From assembly GCA_036506155.1 (NCBI GenBank), contig DASXSF010000039.1, forward strand, positions 1 to 64,000: a stretch of DNA of 64,000 nucleotides. Direction: 5' to 3'. The notes under the pieces are model-generated. The model did not search any database. It was not told where the DNA came from and saw only the letters and a list, made by a program, of their open reading frames with translations. Below are positions 15,988 through 24,997 of this stretch, in pieces. Each line of letters opens with the position of its first letter. The first letter of the stretch is position 1. Both the position numbers and the translations under genes were made by a program. The stretch is from DASXRA01 sp036506155 (GTDB lineage: Bacteria > Actinomycetota > Actinomycetes > Mycobacteriales > Jatrophihabitantaceae).

Positions 15988-16740
15988 CTACCCCCTTGCC
16001 CGGACGGTGCGCTTTTCGATCTGCTTGCCCGCCGTGCCGACCTCGACGACTCGCTGCACGAACACGCCAGGGGTGTCCACTTGGTGCGGGTCGATCTCGC
16101 CCGGCTCGACCAGCTGCTCGACCTCGGCGATGGTGATCCGCCCGGACATCGCGCACAGTGGGTTGAAGTTCCGCGCCGACTTGGCGTAGACGAGGTTTCC
16201 ATGTCGATCGCCCCGCGCGGCTCGCACCAGTCCGAAGTCGCACACGATGCCGCGTTCGAGCACGTACTCCTGTCCGTCGAACTCGCGAACCTCCTTCGGG
16301 GGGGAGGCCAGCGCCACCGTGCCGTCCGGGGCGTAGCGCCACGGCAGCCCGCCCTCGGCGACCCACGTGCCGACGCCGGCGGCGGTGTAGAAGGCCGGGA
16401 TGCCCGAGCCACCGGCGCGCAGCCGTTCCGCCAGCGTCCCCTGCGGGCACAGCTCCACCTCGAGCTCGCCGGACAGATACTGCCGGGCGAACTCCCTGTT
16501 CTCCCCGACGTACGACGACACCGTGCGCCGGATACGGCGCTTGTCCAACAGCAGGCCGAGCCCGGCGCCGTCGACGCCGCAGTTGTTCGACACGGTCTCG
16601 AGGTCGGTGCTGCCCTGCTCGAGCAGCGCCTCGATCAGCCGTATCGGCACGCCGCAGAGCCCGAAGCCGCCGACGGCCAGCGATGCTCCGTCCGAAATGT
16701 CGCGGACCGCGTCCGCAGCCGAGCTGACTGTCTTGTCCAT
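15988..16740 (-). CDS. scoA: 3-oxoacid CoA-transferase subunit A
   Basis: The 250-residue alpha subunit begins MDKTVSSAADAVRDISDGA and has the conserved GGFGLCGVPIRLI segment, SNNCGVDG and the GDRHGNLVYAKSARNFNP region of the family. It is the first gene of the scoA-scoB pair. The ATG at 16740 follows GGGAG; longer frames upstream run into the divergent membrane-protein promoter and are rejected. Ketone body or degradation-derived 3-oxoacid use is the likely role. Confidence 0.93.
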   Translation of the reverse strand: MDKTVSSAADAVRDISDGASLAVGGFGLCGVPIRLIEALLEQGSTDLETVSNNCGVDGAGLGLLLDKRRIRRTVSSYVGENREFARQYLSGELEVELCPQGTLAERLRAGGSGIPAFYTAAGVGTWVAEGGLPWRYAPDGTVALASPPKEVREFDGQEYVLERGIVCDFGLVRAARGDRHGNLVYAKSARNFNPLCAMSGRITIAEVEQLVEPGEIDPHQVDTPGVFVQRVVEVGTAGKQIEKRTVRARG

Positions 16741-16834
16741 ATATGCGCTCCCGGCATCCTCGCCCGCTCCGCACCCTACCCACGCTGCGGCAGGTAGGGT
16801 GCGGGGGCGCGGGAGGTCAGGACAGGAGGCGCCC

Positions 16835-18901
16835 ATGACCGCAGTCGCGCCCGCGGCTGTAACGGTCGAAGCGCGAGGGACCCGGTCCCGGCTCGGCGTC
16901 CGCATCGTGCATTCCGCACCTGACCTGGTGACGAGTGCGCTTGCCGGGTTCGCGTTGCCAGCGATGGTGCTGCTGCTGGCCGGGCACTTCAGCGCGGGTT
17001 GGGTGCTTCCGGCGGGCGTCGCGGGTGCCGCCATAGCCGTGGCGGTCTGTGGCGCCGGGCCCGAGCACGTCGACCGCCGGGCGGTGCGCTACACCTTGAT
17101 CGCGATCGGGCTGGCGCTCGCCTGGTGCATCGTCAACTCCTTCTTCTCCGCGGAGAACGTGTTCGCGCACCGCGACCCGGCGACGTACAACCTCAGCGGC
17201 CGCTGGCTCATGGACCACTCGCGACTGGGCATACCTACTCAGCCTGAGATCTTCGGCTCGCCCGCCGGCGGGTCCGGCTCGTCGGCCGGCTTCGGGCTGA
17301 GCGGCCCGACGCAGCTCTACGCGCAGGGCAACCATCTGCTGCCGGCGCTGCTGGCGGTGGCCGGATGGCTATTCGGTACTACGGCCCTCCTCAAGGCGAA
17401 TGTGACGTTCGGAGCGCTGGCGCTGCTCGCGTTCTTCGGCCTGGCTCGCCGGGTCGTGGACGCGCCGCTGGCCCTCGTGGCGATGGTGGCCTTCGCGGTT
17501 TCGATGCCACTGATCTTCGTCAGCCGTGACACGTACTCCGAGCCGCTCGCCCTGCTGTTCCTCGTCGGCGGGCTCGGGCTGCTGCACCGGGCTGTGGGCT
17601 CCGGGCGGATGCGGGACTTCGCCCTGGCCGGGTTCGTACTGGGGACGTCGGCGATGGCACGCATCGACAGCGGCGTGAGCCTGCTGGCCGTGCTGGTGAC
17701 CGCGGCCCTCTTCCCGATCTTCGCACCGCGCACCGCGCGGCGCGAGGCAGTGCGTTCGGCGTGCGCGCTGGTCGTCGGAACCGCGGTCCCGATCCTCGTC
17801 GGCTGGCTCGACGTGGCCCACCTGTCTTATGGCTACTACCGCGACGAGCGGCACCACATTCTCCCGATCTTCTACGCCGGATACGTGCTGCTGGCCGGCC
17901 TGCCCCTCGTGGTCTGGGCGAGCTGGCATCCCGCCGTGCGCCGCATGCTGCGTTCCTCACAACTGCGCCGCCGGACGACGATCGCCGCGGTCGTGCTGAT
18001 CGGCGGCGGGATCGCATTCCTGGCCAGCCGTCCACTGTGGATGGTCGCGCACGGCCGGAACAACCCGTTCGTTGCCAATCTGCAGCAACAGGCCGGCGAT
18101 GCCGTCGACGGCACGCGTACCTACGACGAGCGCACCGTGCACTGGCTCGCCCAGTACCTGGGCTGGCCGCTGGTGATCCTCGGCGTGATCGGGTACATCC
18201 TGCTGGTGCGCCAGTGCATCCGCACCAGATCCCTTGCCACGGTGGGGATGATCACTGTCGGGCTCACCATGTCGTTCCTATACCTGCGGGCATCGACGAT
18301 CACGCCGGACCAGCCCTGGGCGATGCGGCGCTACGTCCCCGTCGTGCTGCCCATCCTGATCATTGCCGCCACGTGCAGCCTCTGCGTACTGCTGCGCCGG
18401 TCGGCAGTGCTGGTACGGGCGGCAGCGGTCGTGTTGGCCGGCACGATGATCGCGATCCCCGCCGTCGTCACCGCGCCGATGGCAGGGGCCCGGGAGGAGG
18501 TGCCGCAGCTGGTGCAGGTGCACCGCATCTGTGCTGCGGTCGGGGCACGGGGCGCCGTGCTCGAGGTCGATCCGCCGGCGCAGACGAGCTACGCGCAGAC
18601 GATCCGCTCGTACTGCAACGTGCCGTCGTATGCGTTGATCGACGCGCAGCCGGCGCAACTCATGAAGGTGCGGGCCGCCGTTGCCGCTCACCAGCGCGTG
18701 CTGTACCTGCTTTCCACCGACCCGGCGAAGATCCACTTCGCGGGTTCGCCACCGGCCGCGCCGTTCTCACAAGTCACGACCACGCGCTGGCCCAGCGTGC
18801 TTTCCGGACCGCCCACTACCGTCGATCACGAGCACGTCGCGGTGTATCTCGCCACGGTGCGAGCCGACGGGCTGGGCGAGCCGGTCACAGCACCTGGCTG
18901 A
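16835..18901 (+). CDS. Large GT-C-like integral membrane protein
   Basis: The 688-residue protein has about 12 or more hydrophobic helices from residue 30 to about 560 and a C-terminal extracytoplasmic-type domain with two cysteines (RICAAV and YCNVPSY). The first large loop carries HRDPATYN, an acidic motif of the sort found in the first external loop of polyprenyl-phosphate-dependent GT-C glycosyltransferases. I infer a role in envelope glycan assembly but cannot name a substrate. AGGAGG precedes the ATG at 16835 by about 4 nt. The gene diverges from scoA and its end overlaps the convergent TIGR03089 gene by 17 bp. Confidence 0.7.
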   Translation: MTAVAPAAVTVEARGTRSRLGVRIVHSAPDLVTSALAGFALPAMVLLLAGHFSAGWVLPAGVAGAAIAVAVCGAGPEHVDRRAVRYTLIAIGLALAWCIVNSFFSAENVFAHRDPATYNLSGRWLMDHSRLGIPTQPEIFGSPAGGSGSSAGFGLSGPTQLYAQGNHLLPALLAVAGWLFGTTALLKANVTFGALALLAFFGLARRVVDAPLALVAMVAFAVSMPLIFVSRDTYSEPLALLFLVGGLGLLHRAVGSGRMRDFALAGFVLGTSAMARIDSGVSLLAVLVTAALFPIFAPRTARREAVRSACALVVGTAVPILVGWLDVAHLSYGYYRDERHHILPIFYAGYVLLAGLPLVVWASWHPAVRRMLRSSQLRRRTTIAAVVLIGGGIAFLASRPLWMVAHGRNNPFVANLQQQAGDAVDGTRTYDERTVHWLAQYLGWPLVILGVIGYILLVRQCIRTRSLATVGMITVGLTMSFLYLRASTITPDQPWAMRRYVPVVLPILIIAATCSLCVLLRRSAVLVRAAAVVLAGTMIAIPAVVTAPMAGAREEVPQLVQVHRICAAVGARGAVLEVDPPAQTSYAQTIRSYCNVPSYALIDAQPAQLMKVRAAVAAHQRVLYLLSTDPAKIHFAGSPPAAPFSQVTTTRWPSVLSGPPTTVDHEHVAVYLATVRADGLGEPVTAPG

Positions 18902-19577
18902 CCCGCTCCTGCTCGGCGCGGCGGGCCACGGCATCGCGCCCCGCGTTGCGGACGATCACCAGCGAACCTCCGACAGCCAGCGGCACCAGCAGGGCGTCGA
19001 GCCAGTCATCACGGGTCACGAGGATGCGCGCACCCGCCGCCAGGCCCAGCTCATCGGCCCGGGCCCGCGCCCGCGCGACAACGTCGGCGCGGGACGCGCC
19101 GTCCAGAGCTGCATCGGAGGGGGAGGCCGGCGAATGCACCGTCGGCCAGGCGTCCGGCTGTGGCCGCGCGGCGGCGACATAATCGGACGTACCGGCAGGT
19201 GGGGCACCCCCGAAGCCCCGTGCCGCCGAGTCGAGCGCGACGGCATACGTGTCGGCAGGCCCGGTCGGCGATGAGCCGGCACCGAAGGCCACCGCGGCAC
19301 CGCCCGGGTCGGTGACGACCTCGAGCCCGGCGCTCCAGCACCCCAGCAGCACCGGTACGGCGATCCAGTGCACCGGCAGGTCGACGAAGGCGGAGTCGCC
19401 GACGCCGAGCGCGAGTTCGTCGGTCAGCAGGAAATGGGTCTTGGCCACCCAGTTCGCGAGCGAGCGCACCGACAGCTCCGTGCGCTCACCGCGGCCCTCG
19501 TCGTAGAACGTGACGAACGGCCGCGACGGCACGGTGGAGACGAGCGCGGCGAACAGCGCCTCGGGCGAGGCCGGCAT
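18885..19577 (-). CDS. TIGR03089-family protein (AMP-binding-like remnant)
   Basis: The 230-residue protein matches the actinobacterial TIGR03089 family: it resembles the N-terminal part of acyl-adenylate-forming enzymes but lacks the P-loop and the catalytic core, so adenylation activity is unlikely. The family's function is not known. Its ATG overlaps the stop of the upstream LCP gene by one base (TGATG), so it is the last gene of the envelope operon running from 23882. The 3' end overlaps the convergent membrane protein gene. Confidence 0.85.
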   Translation of the reverse strand: MPASPEALFAALVSTVPSRPFVTFYDEGRGERTELSVRSLANWVAKTHFLLTDELALGVGDSAFVDLPVHWIAVPVLLGCWSAGLEVVTDPGGAAVAFGAGSSPTGPADTYAVALDSAARGFGGAPPAGTSDYVAAARPQPDAWPTVHSPASPSDAALDGASRADVVARARARADELGLAAGARILVTRDDWLDALLVPLAVGGSLVIVRNAGRDAVARRAEQERVSQVL

Positions 19578-21094
19578 CAGTTGACACAGGCTGCGGTGTC
19601 CGCAGCAGTCATGCCGTTCGACGGCGACGGGGATGCGGCTGCCAGCGGGCGGTCTGCAGCGTCGTGCGGGGCGTGTGCGGTGCTCACCGAGAGACCGTCA
19701 GCTCCGAGCAGCAACGTCACTCGGTGCACCGAGTTGGTCTGCCGCCCTTGTGCGCCCGGTACCTGCTCGGCGAGCGTCCGTGCCTGTGCCTGCATTCCGG
19801 CTGGGTACTCGATCACCGTCGTCGTACTGCGCGCTTTCGCCGTGTCGACGGTGCCGACCTTGAAGCCAAGCTGTCGCAACGTGTCGGCATTGCGGTTGGC
19901 AGCGCCGTCCTCAGTCGATCCGTTCAGTACGTCGACTGTGACCGAGCCCGGCGAGACGGTCTTGGCGTTGCCGAAGCCTGAGTTGCCCTTGCTGCCGACG
20001 AGTTGCATGACGAACTGCCGCACCTCGGCCGGGTCGACCACGACGACGTTGCCGACGTCGGTGTCCTCGGTGCCGTGCGTGGGGATCGTCTTGAAGATCA
20101 GGTTGCCGGCACTGAGGTCCTGGAACTGCTCCGCCAGCTTGAGCGGGTCCAGCGAGTTGTCCATCTGCAGTGAATTGCTAACCGCCTTGAGCAGCTTCTG
20201 AAGCTTGAACGGGTTGAGCAGCGTGCCGGCGCTGGAGACCTTGCGGAACGCCGCAGACAGGAAGTATTGCTGCCGCTTGATGCGGTCCAGGTCGCCGCCG
20301 GGCAGGCCGTAGCGCTGCCGGACGAACGCGAGCGCCTGCTTGCCCTTGATCGTCGAGACGCCCTTGGGCAGGTTGATCCCGGAGTTCGGCTCGTGCTGTA
20401 CGGCGCACAGGTTGACCCGGACGCCGCCGATGGCGTTGCTGATGCGGTAGAACCCGAGCAGGTCGACCTGGACGAAGTGGTCGATGGTGAAGCCCGTGAG
20501 GTTCTCGATGGTCTGGACGAGCAGCCGGGCGCCCGCGGCCTTGTCGCCGTCGTGATCTTGCATGCCGTCGACGTAGGCCGAATTCAGCTTCCCCATGCCG
20601 TGCCCGGGAATGGCCACGTACGAGTCGCGCGGGAACGAGATGACCGTCGCCTTCTGCCCGTTGGCCGGCAGGTGCATCAGCATCATGGTGTCGGTGTTGT
20701 AGCTGCCGCCGTCGCGGGTGGTGCCGAGCTGGCGCAGCTCGGCGTTGGTGGCCGTGTCCCGGTCGTCGTTGCCGACGACGAGGAGGTTCTGGTCCTTGCC
20801 GTCGAGGTCCTGGGTGGGCGTGCCGGCACCGCCGATCGCGTTCACCCGCCGGATGTCGGACTTGAAGCCGTTGTAGGTCGACCAGGCCCAGCCGCTGAGG
20901 GCCACGACCCCGACGGAGAGCACCGTGGCGACTATGGCAATGCCGACGAGCACGCCACGCTTGACGTCGCGCTTCGCGCTCACCGGCGACTCGTCGGGCA
21001 GCGCTTCCGCGGCCCGCCGCTCCTGCCGGCTACGCCGCAGGCCACGGGGGTCGAGCTCGGGTGGAAGTGCGGGACCGCCGTCGTCGGGGGGCAC
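19577..21094 (-). CDS. LytR-CpsA-Psr (LCP) family glycopolymer ligase, copy 1
   Basis: The protein (505 residues from GTG 21094) has a cytoplasmic N-terminus, one transmembrane helix (VLVGIAIVATVLSVGVV), an LCP domain with the conserved arginines in SFPRDSYV, RQRYGLPGGDLDRIKRQQ, and a C-terminal LytR_C domain around TVDVLNGSTEDGAANR. LCP enzymes transfer lipid-linked glycopolymers to peptidoglycan outside the membrane. The tail ends in C-V-N. The start is uncertain: a TTG at 21124 would overlap the upstream gene and has no ribosome binding site. It is a tandem paralogue of the gene at 21112-22524. Confidence 0.9.
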   Translation of the reverse strand: MPPDDGGPALPPELDPRGLRRSRQERRAAEALPDESPVSAKRDVKRGVLVGIAIVATVLSVGVVALSGWAWSTYNGFKSDIRRVNAIGGAGTPTQDLDGKDQNLLVVGNDDRDTATNAELRQLGTTRDGGSYNTDTMMLMHLPANGQKATVISFPRDSYVAIPGHGMGKLNSAYVDGMQDHDGDKAAGARLLVQTIENLTGFTIDHFVQVDLLGFYRISNAIGGVRVNLCAVQHEPNSGINLPKGVSTIKGKQALAFVRQRYGLPGGDLDRIKRQQYFLSAAFRKVSSAGTLLNPFKLQKLLKAVSNSLQMDNSLDPLKLAEQFQDLSAGNLIFKTIPTHGTEDTDVGNVVVVDPAEVRQFVMQLVGSKGNSGFGNAKTVSPGSVTVDVLNGSTEDGAANRNADTLRQLGFKVGTVDTAKARSTTTVIEYPAGMQAQARTLAEQVPGAQGRQTNSVHRVTLLLGADGLSVSTAHAPHDAADRPLAAASPSPSNGMTAADTAACVN

Positions 21095-21111
21095 GCGCCG
21101 AGGGTACCCGG

Positions 21112-22524
21112 TCAGTTGATGCAATTCGGCTGACTGCGCGGCGCAGGACTGCCCGAAGTGGGCGTTTCGCCCGGGCGGAGTGTCCTGACCTCCACGCCGT
21201 TGTCACCCAGCACCAGCGTCACCTTGTGCACCGAGCTCGTCTCGGCCAGCGTGGCACCGGGGACCTGCGCGGCCACCGCCAATGCCGCAGGCTCCGCGCC
21301 GTTCGGGTACTCGATCGTGGTGGCTGCCGTCGGATCGGCCGAGTCGACCACGTCGACGTGGAAGCCCGCCGCGCGCAGCGCGTCCGCATTGCGGGCGGCG
21401 AGCCCGCTGATCCTCGTCCCGTTGAGCACGTCGAGGGTGACGTCGCCGGGCCTGGCGCGGCGCGCGCCGGCCAGTGCCGGATCGGCGGGCAAGCCCGAGA
21501 GGCGGTTGACGAACCCCGGAATGGCGGCACTGTCCACGGCGACGATCGAGGTCGCGACACCGTCCGGATAGATCAGCTGTGCCCCGTCGTTGGGGATCGT
21601 CGCATAGCTGATGTTGCCTCCGGCCAGCGCCTGGAACTGCCGGGCCAGCGAGATCGGGTTCAGCGCCGGATCGGTCAGCAGCGAGGAGCCCACGGCGGAA
21701 AGAAGGTCGTGCAGCTTGAACGGATTGAGCAGCACCCCACCGGAGAGCACCTTGTCGAACGCTGCGGACAGGAAGTACTGCTGGCGCCGAATCCGGTCCA
21801 GGTCGCCGCCGGGCAGCCCGTGCCGCTGCCGCACGAACGCCAGCGCCTGCGAGCCCTTGATCACCGAATGACCGGCGGGCAGGTCGATGCCGGAGTAGTG
21901 GTCTCGCTGCGCTTGCCGGAGGCACACGTCCACGCCTCCGATTGCGTCGCTGATGCGATAGAAACCGAGCAGGTTCACCTGGACGTAGTGGTCGATGTGC
22001 AGGCCGGTCAGTGCGGTGATCGTCCGTATCAGCAACCGGATCCCCGCGCTTTCCCGCTGGGTCTCGTTCCTGCCGGCCGCCTTGGCGGCGGCGTAGCCGT
22101 CCCCGTATGCAGAGTTGATCTTGCCCTTGCCGTTGTCGGGGATGTTCACCCACGAGTCGCGCGGGAATGACACCACCGTCGCCTTGCCACCGTCGGCGGG
22201 AATGTGCAAAAGCATCATCGTGTCGGTGTTGACGCTGCCGCCGTCGTCCTGCGTCGAGAGCGCGCGCAGCTCCGCCGCCGTCGCCCCGGCACGGCTGTCG
22301 TTTCCGAGCAGCAAGATGTCCTGGTCGCTGCCGTCGATGTCGCGCTGGCCGTTGCCCAGCGCCGGCACCCGGTCGCCGTGCTGGATACCCGCGGTGAAGT
22401 TCTGGTAGACGGCCCACGCCAGACCGCTGCCCACCAGCATCAGCAGGGACGCGACCGCCACAGCGAGCCGCACCGCGACCCGCACGCGGTGTGGCACCCG
22501 TTCCGGCACGCCCTCCCCAGCCAC
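21112..22524 (-). CDS. LytR-CpsA-Psr (LCP) family glycopolymer ligase, copy 2
   Basis: The 470-residue protein has an N-terminal transmembrane helix (about residues 15-40), an LCP domain with SFPRDSWV, QVNLLGFYRISDAIGG and RQRHGLPGGDLDRIRRQQ, and a LytR_C domain with TLDVLNGTRISGLAAR. It probably transfers arabinogalactan- or teichoic-type polymers from a polyprenyl carrier to the cell wall. It shares long near-identical segments with the next gene, so the pair arose by tandem duplication. The tail ends C-I-N, echoing C-V-N in copy 1. GTG start at 22524, 57 nt after the PIG-V-like gene. Confidence 0.93.
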   Translation of the reverse strand: MAGEGVPERVPHRVRVAVRLAVAVASLLMLVGSGLAWAVYQNFTAGIQHGDRVPALGNGQRDIDGSDQDILLLGNDSRAGATAAELRALSTQDDGGSVNTDTMMLLHIPADGGKATVVSFPRDSWVNIPDNGKGKINSAYGDGYAAAKAAGRNETQRESAGIRLLIRTITALTGLHIDHYVQVNLLGFYRISDAIGGVDVCLRQAQRDHYSGIDLPAGHSVIKGSQALAFVRQRHGLPGGDLDRIRRQQYFLSAAFDKVLSGGVLLNPFKLHDLLSAVGSSLLTDPALNPISLARQFQALAGGNISYATIPNDGAQLIYPDGVATSIVAVDSAAIPGFVNRLSGLPADPALAGARRARPGDVTLDVLNGTRISGLAARNADALRAAGFHVDVVDSADPTAATTIEYPNGAEPAALAVAAQVPGATLAETSSVHKVTLVLGDNGVEVRTLRPGETPTSGSPAPRSQPNCIN

Positions 22525-22580
22525 CAGGCGAGGCTAACCACGAGTCGCCCGCTGTTGCCGCAGGCGTGCCTTCGGGCGCG

Positions 22581-23882
22581 TCACTGCAACTTGTAGTTGA
22601 AGAAGTTCGGCGCTATGTGCCAGGCAACCCAAACCGCGGCGCCCAGCGGAACCACCAGCAGCCACGCCGGAAGCCTTCGCAGCAACGGAACGCAGACGAC
22701 GACGAATGCCTCGGACCGGTAGGTGCTGGCCGAGCCGCCCGCGATGTAGGGGACGAACCAGACCCCGATCGCCATCAATACGAAGGTCAGGTCGAACGCG
22801 GAGATACGGCTCGCGATCGCAGCCGACCAGTCCTGCTGCCGCGCCTCGGTAACGTCGCGCCCGCGCACCGCACAAGCGATCGTTACCAGGCAGACAAGGC
22901 CCACGAAGCACAAGGTGAGCAGCGTCTGCGCAGCGGTGTAGTTCTGCACCTGCGCGCCGCTCGGTTGCGGTGTCCAGAGTGGACGCAACCGCCTGATCAA
23001 CGTGTCGAGTGGCATGTGCGCACCGACGTTGTACTTCTTCGCGCTGATGAAATAGGCGTTCCAGATTCCAACGGCTACTTGCATCGTGAGCAGCACGGCG
23101 CCGAAGCCCGCAGCGGCTCCGAGAGCAGGGATGATCAGCTGGAACCGTCTGCGCCCGCGCACGACCAGCAGACCGACGATCAGCAGCGTCGGTGCCAGCA
23201 CGACTGCTGTTATGTAGCTGTACGCGGCGATGAATCCCGCGGCGAATCCGACCCACGCGAGGGCACGCCGCGAAGTACGAAGCGCGATGTAGAGGCAGCC
23301 GAGGATCCCGGCGATGCACATCGAGATCGGGAAGATCGCGGCAAAGTAAATCTGTCCGGGGAAGAACGCCGCGATCAGCAGGCACATCCAGCGGGTGGCG
23401 ATCGAACGTGCATCGGACAGCAGGCCCCACATGAGGACCAGGACGAGGTACCAACATGCCCAGGCGATCACGAGGCCGGCGGTCTGGAGCGGTAGTCCCG
23501 TCACGGTCGACAGGCCGCGCATGGCGTAGGGATACCCCGGAAACCAGCCGATCGTCCCGCAGAGGTAGTTGCCCGGCGGCAGGTGCGCAGGCAACACGTG
23601 CGCGGGGCAGTGCCAGACGGCGTTGTAGCCGCTGCGCGCAATGTGCAGGTATTGCCCGGTGTCCCAGCGCCCATAGCTCGACGGAGCGAGCACCCGCCAC
23701 CCACGGTAGGGCGAGCGCCAGGCGATGAAGGCCCAGGCGCTGAGCAAGGCCACGAGAGGTGGGACGAGCGCCTCCGCGTAGCGGCGCCAGCGGGGACGTG
23801 GATCGACTCCGGGCTCGGCCGTCTCCGGCGCGATCCGGGTGCTCGTCAGGTCAGGCAACTCGCGGCACGTCTCCGTCGTCAT
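22581..23882 (-). CDS. PIG-V-like mannosyltransferase, integral membrane (GT-C)
   Basis: The 433-residue protein has about ten hydrophobic helices and, in the first external loop, the motif GRWDTGQYLHIARSGY (about residues 71-86), which matches the WD...HY..IA..GY signature of eukaryotic GPI mannosyltransferase 2 and its actinobacterial relatives. Those enzymes use polyprenyl/dolichyl-phosphate-mannose. It is the first gene of a four-gene operon with the two LCP proteins and TIGR03089, so a role in envelope mannan or wall-linked glycan is likely. ATG at 23882, divergent from rmlB. Confidence 0.78.
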   Translation of the reverse strand: MTTETCRELPDLTSTRIAPETAEPGVDPRPRWRRYAEALVPPLVALLSAWAFIAWRSPYRGWRVLAPSSYGRWDTGQYLHIARSGYNAVWHCPAHVLPAHLPPGNYLCGTIGWFPGYPYAMRGLSTVTGLPLQTAGLVIAWACWYLVLVLMWGLLSDARSIATRWMCLLIAAFFPGQIYFAAIFPISMCIAGILGCLYIALRTSRRALAWVGFAAGFIAAYSYITAVVLAPTLLIVGLLVVRGRRRFQLIIPALGAAAGFGAVLLTMQVAVGIWNAYFISAKKYNVGAHMPLDTLIRRLRPLWTPQPSGAQVQNYTAAQTLLTLCFVGLVCLVTIACAVRGRDVTEARQQDWSAAIASRISAFDLTFVLMAIGVWFVPYIAGGSASTYRSEAFVVVCVPLLRRLPAWLLVVPLGAAVWVAWHIAPNFFNYKLQ

Positions 23883-23979
23883 CGGTGAGGCAGCGCCCTC
23901 GCAGGCGCGGCCTCGTGCCTCTGCGATACTGGCTCGTCGAGCATGAGCGTCTCACATACCGACTCGGAGGGCCCTGCGC

Positions 23980-24975
23980 ATGCGTGTCCTGGTTACTGGC
24001 GGAGCCGGCTTCATCGGGGCCAACTTTGTGCATCGGACGGTCGCGACCCGGCCCGACGTGGAGGTAACCGTCCTGGACGCGCTGACCTACGCGGGCAGCC
24101 AGGCCAACCTCGCGCCGGCTGTGGACCGCATCGACTTCGTTGCAGGCGACATCGCCGATGCCGGCGTCGTCGACAAGCTCGTCGCCGGGGCTGATGTCGT
24201 GGTCCACTTCGCCGCAGAGTCCCACAACGACAACTCGCTGTCCGACCCGTCGCCCTTCGTCCAGACCAACCTGGTCGGGACGTTCACCCTGCTCGAGGCG
24301 GTGCGCCGCCACGACGTGCGCTTCCATCACATCTCCACCGATGAGGTGTACGGCGACCTACCGCTTGACGATCCGCGCAAGTTCACCCCGCAGACGCCGT
24401 ACAACCCGTCCAGCCCGTACAGCTCGACGAAGGCCGGCTCCGACCTGCTGGTGCGTGCCTGGGTCCGCTCGTTCGGCGTACGCGCCACCATCTCGAACTG
24501 CTCGAACAACTACGGGCCGTACCAGCACATCGAGAAGTTCATCCCGCGGCAGATCACCAACGTGCTGAGCGGCATCCGCCCGAAGCTCTACGGCACCGGC
24601 GCGAACGTGCGCGATTGGATCCACGTCGACGACCACAACGACGCCGTGTGGGCGATCATCGACCGAGGCCGCGTAGGGGAGACCTACCTGGTCGGCGCCG
24701 ACGGCGAGCGCAGCAACAGGCAGGTGCTGGAGCTGATCCTCGAGCTGATGGGAAAGCCGTCCGACTGGTACGACCACGTCACGGACCGGCCGGGCCACGA
24801 CCTGCGCTACGCCATCGACTCGTCGATGCTGCGCACCGAGCTGGGTTGGACGCCTGCGTTCACGGACATGCGCGCCGGGCTTGCCGAGACGATCCGTTGG
24901 TACTCCGAGCACGAGGCGTGGTGGCGCACCCGCAAAGACGCGGTCGAGGCCCGCTACGCGGCGCGTGGTCAGTGA
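23980..24975 (+). CDS. rmlB: dTDP-glucose 4,6-dehydratase
   Basis: The 331-residue SDR-family enzyme has GGAGFIG at 7-13, the family-specific DEVYGDL segment with the catalytic acid/base residues, and the YSSTK catalytic tyrosine-lysine pair. It makes dTDP-4-keto-6-deoxyglucose, the second step of dTDP-L-rhamnose synthesis. GGAGGG precedes the ATG. It is followed 22 nt later by rmlD; rmlA and rmlC are not present in the window and must be elsewhere if the pathway is complete. Confidence 0.96.
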   Translation: MRVLVTGGAGFIGANFVHRTVATRPDVEVTVLDALTYAGSQANLAPAVDRIDFVAGDIADAGVVDKLVAGADVVVHFAAESHNDNSLSDPSPFVQTNLVGTFTLLEAVRRHDVRFHHISTDEVYGDLPLDDPRKFTPQTPYNPSSPYSSTKAGSDLLVRAWVRSFGVRATISNCSNNYGPYQHIEKFIPRQITNVLSGIRPKLYGTGANVRDWIHVDDHNDAVWAIIDRGRVGETYLVGADGERSNRQVLELILELMGKPSDWYDHVTDRPGHDLRYAIDSSMLRTELGWTPAFTDMRAGLAETIRWYSEHEAWWRTRKDAVEARYAARGQ

Positions 24976-24997
24976 CTGACGGCCGCGGAGGCCGGAC

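Noticed and set aside
21095..21124. TTG start of LCP copy 1 overlapping the upstream gene
   Set aside because: No ribosome binding site and no family-like residues are gained; the GTG at 21094 is preferred, though this remains uncertain.
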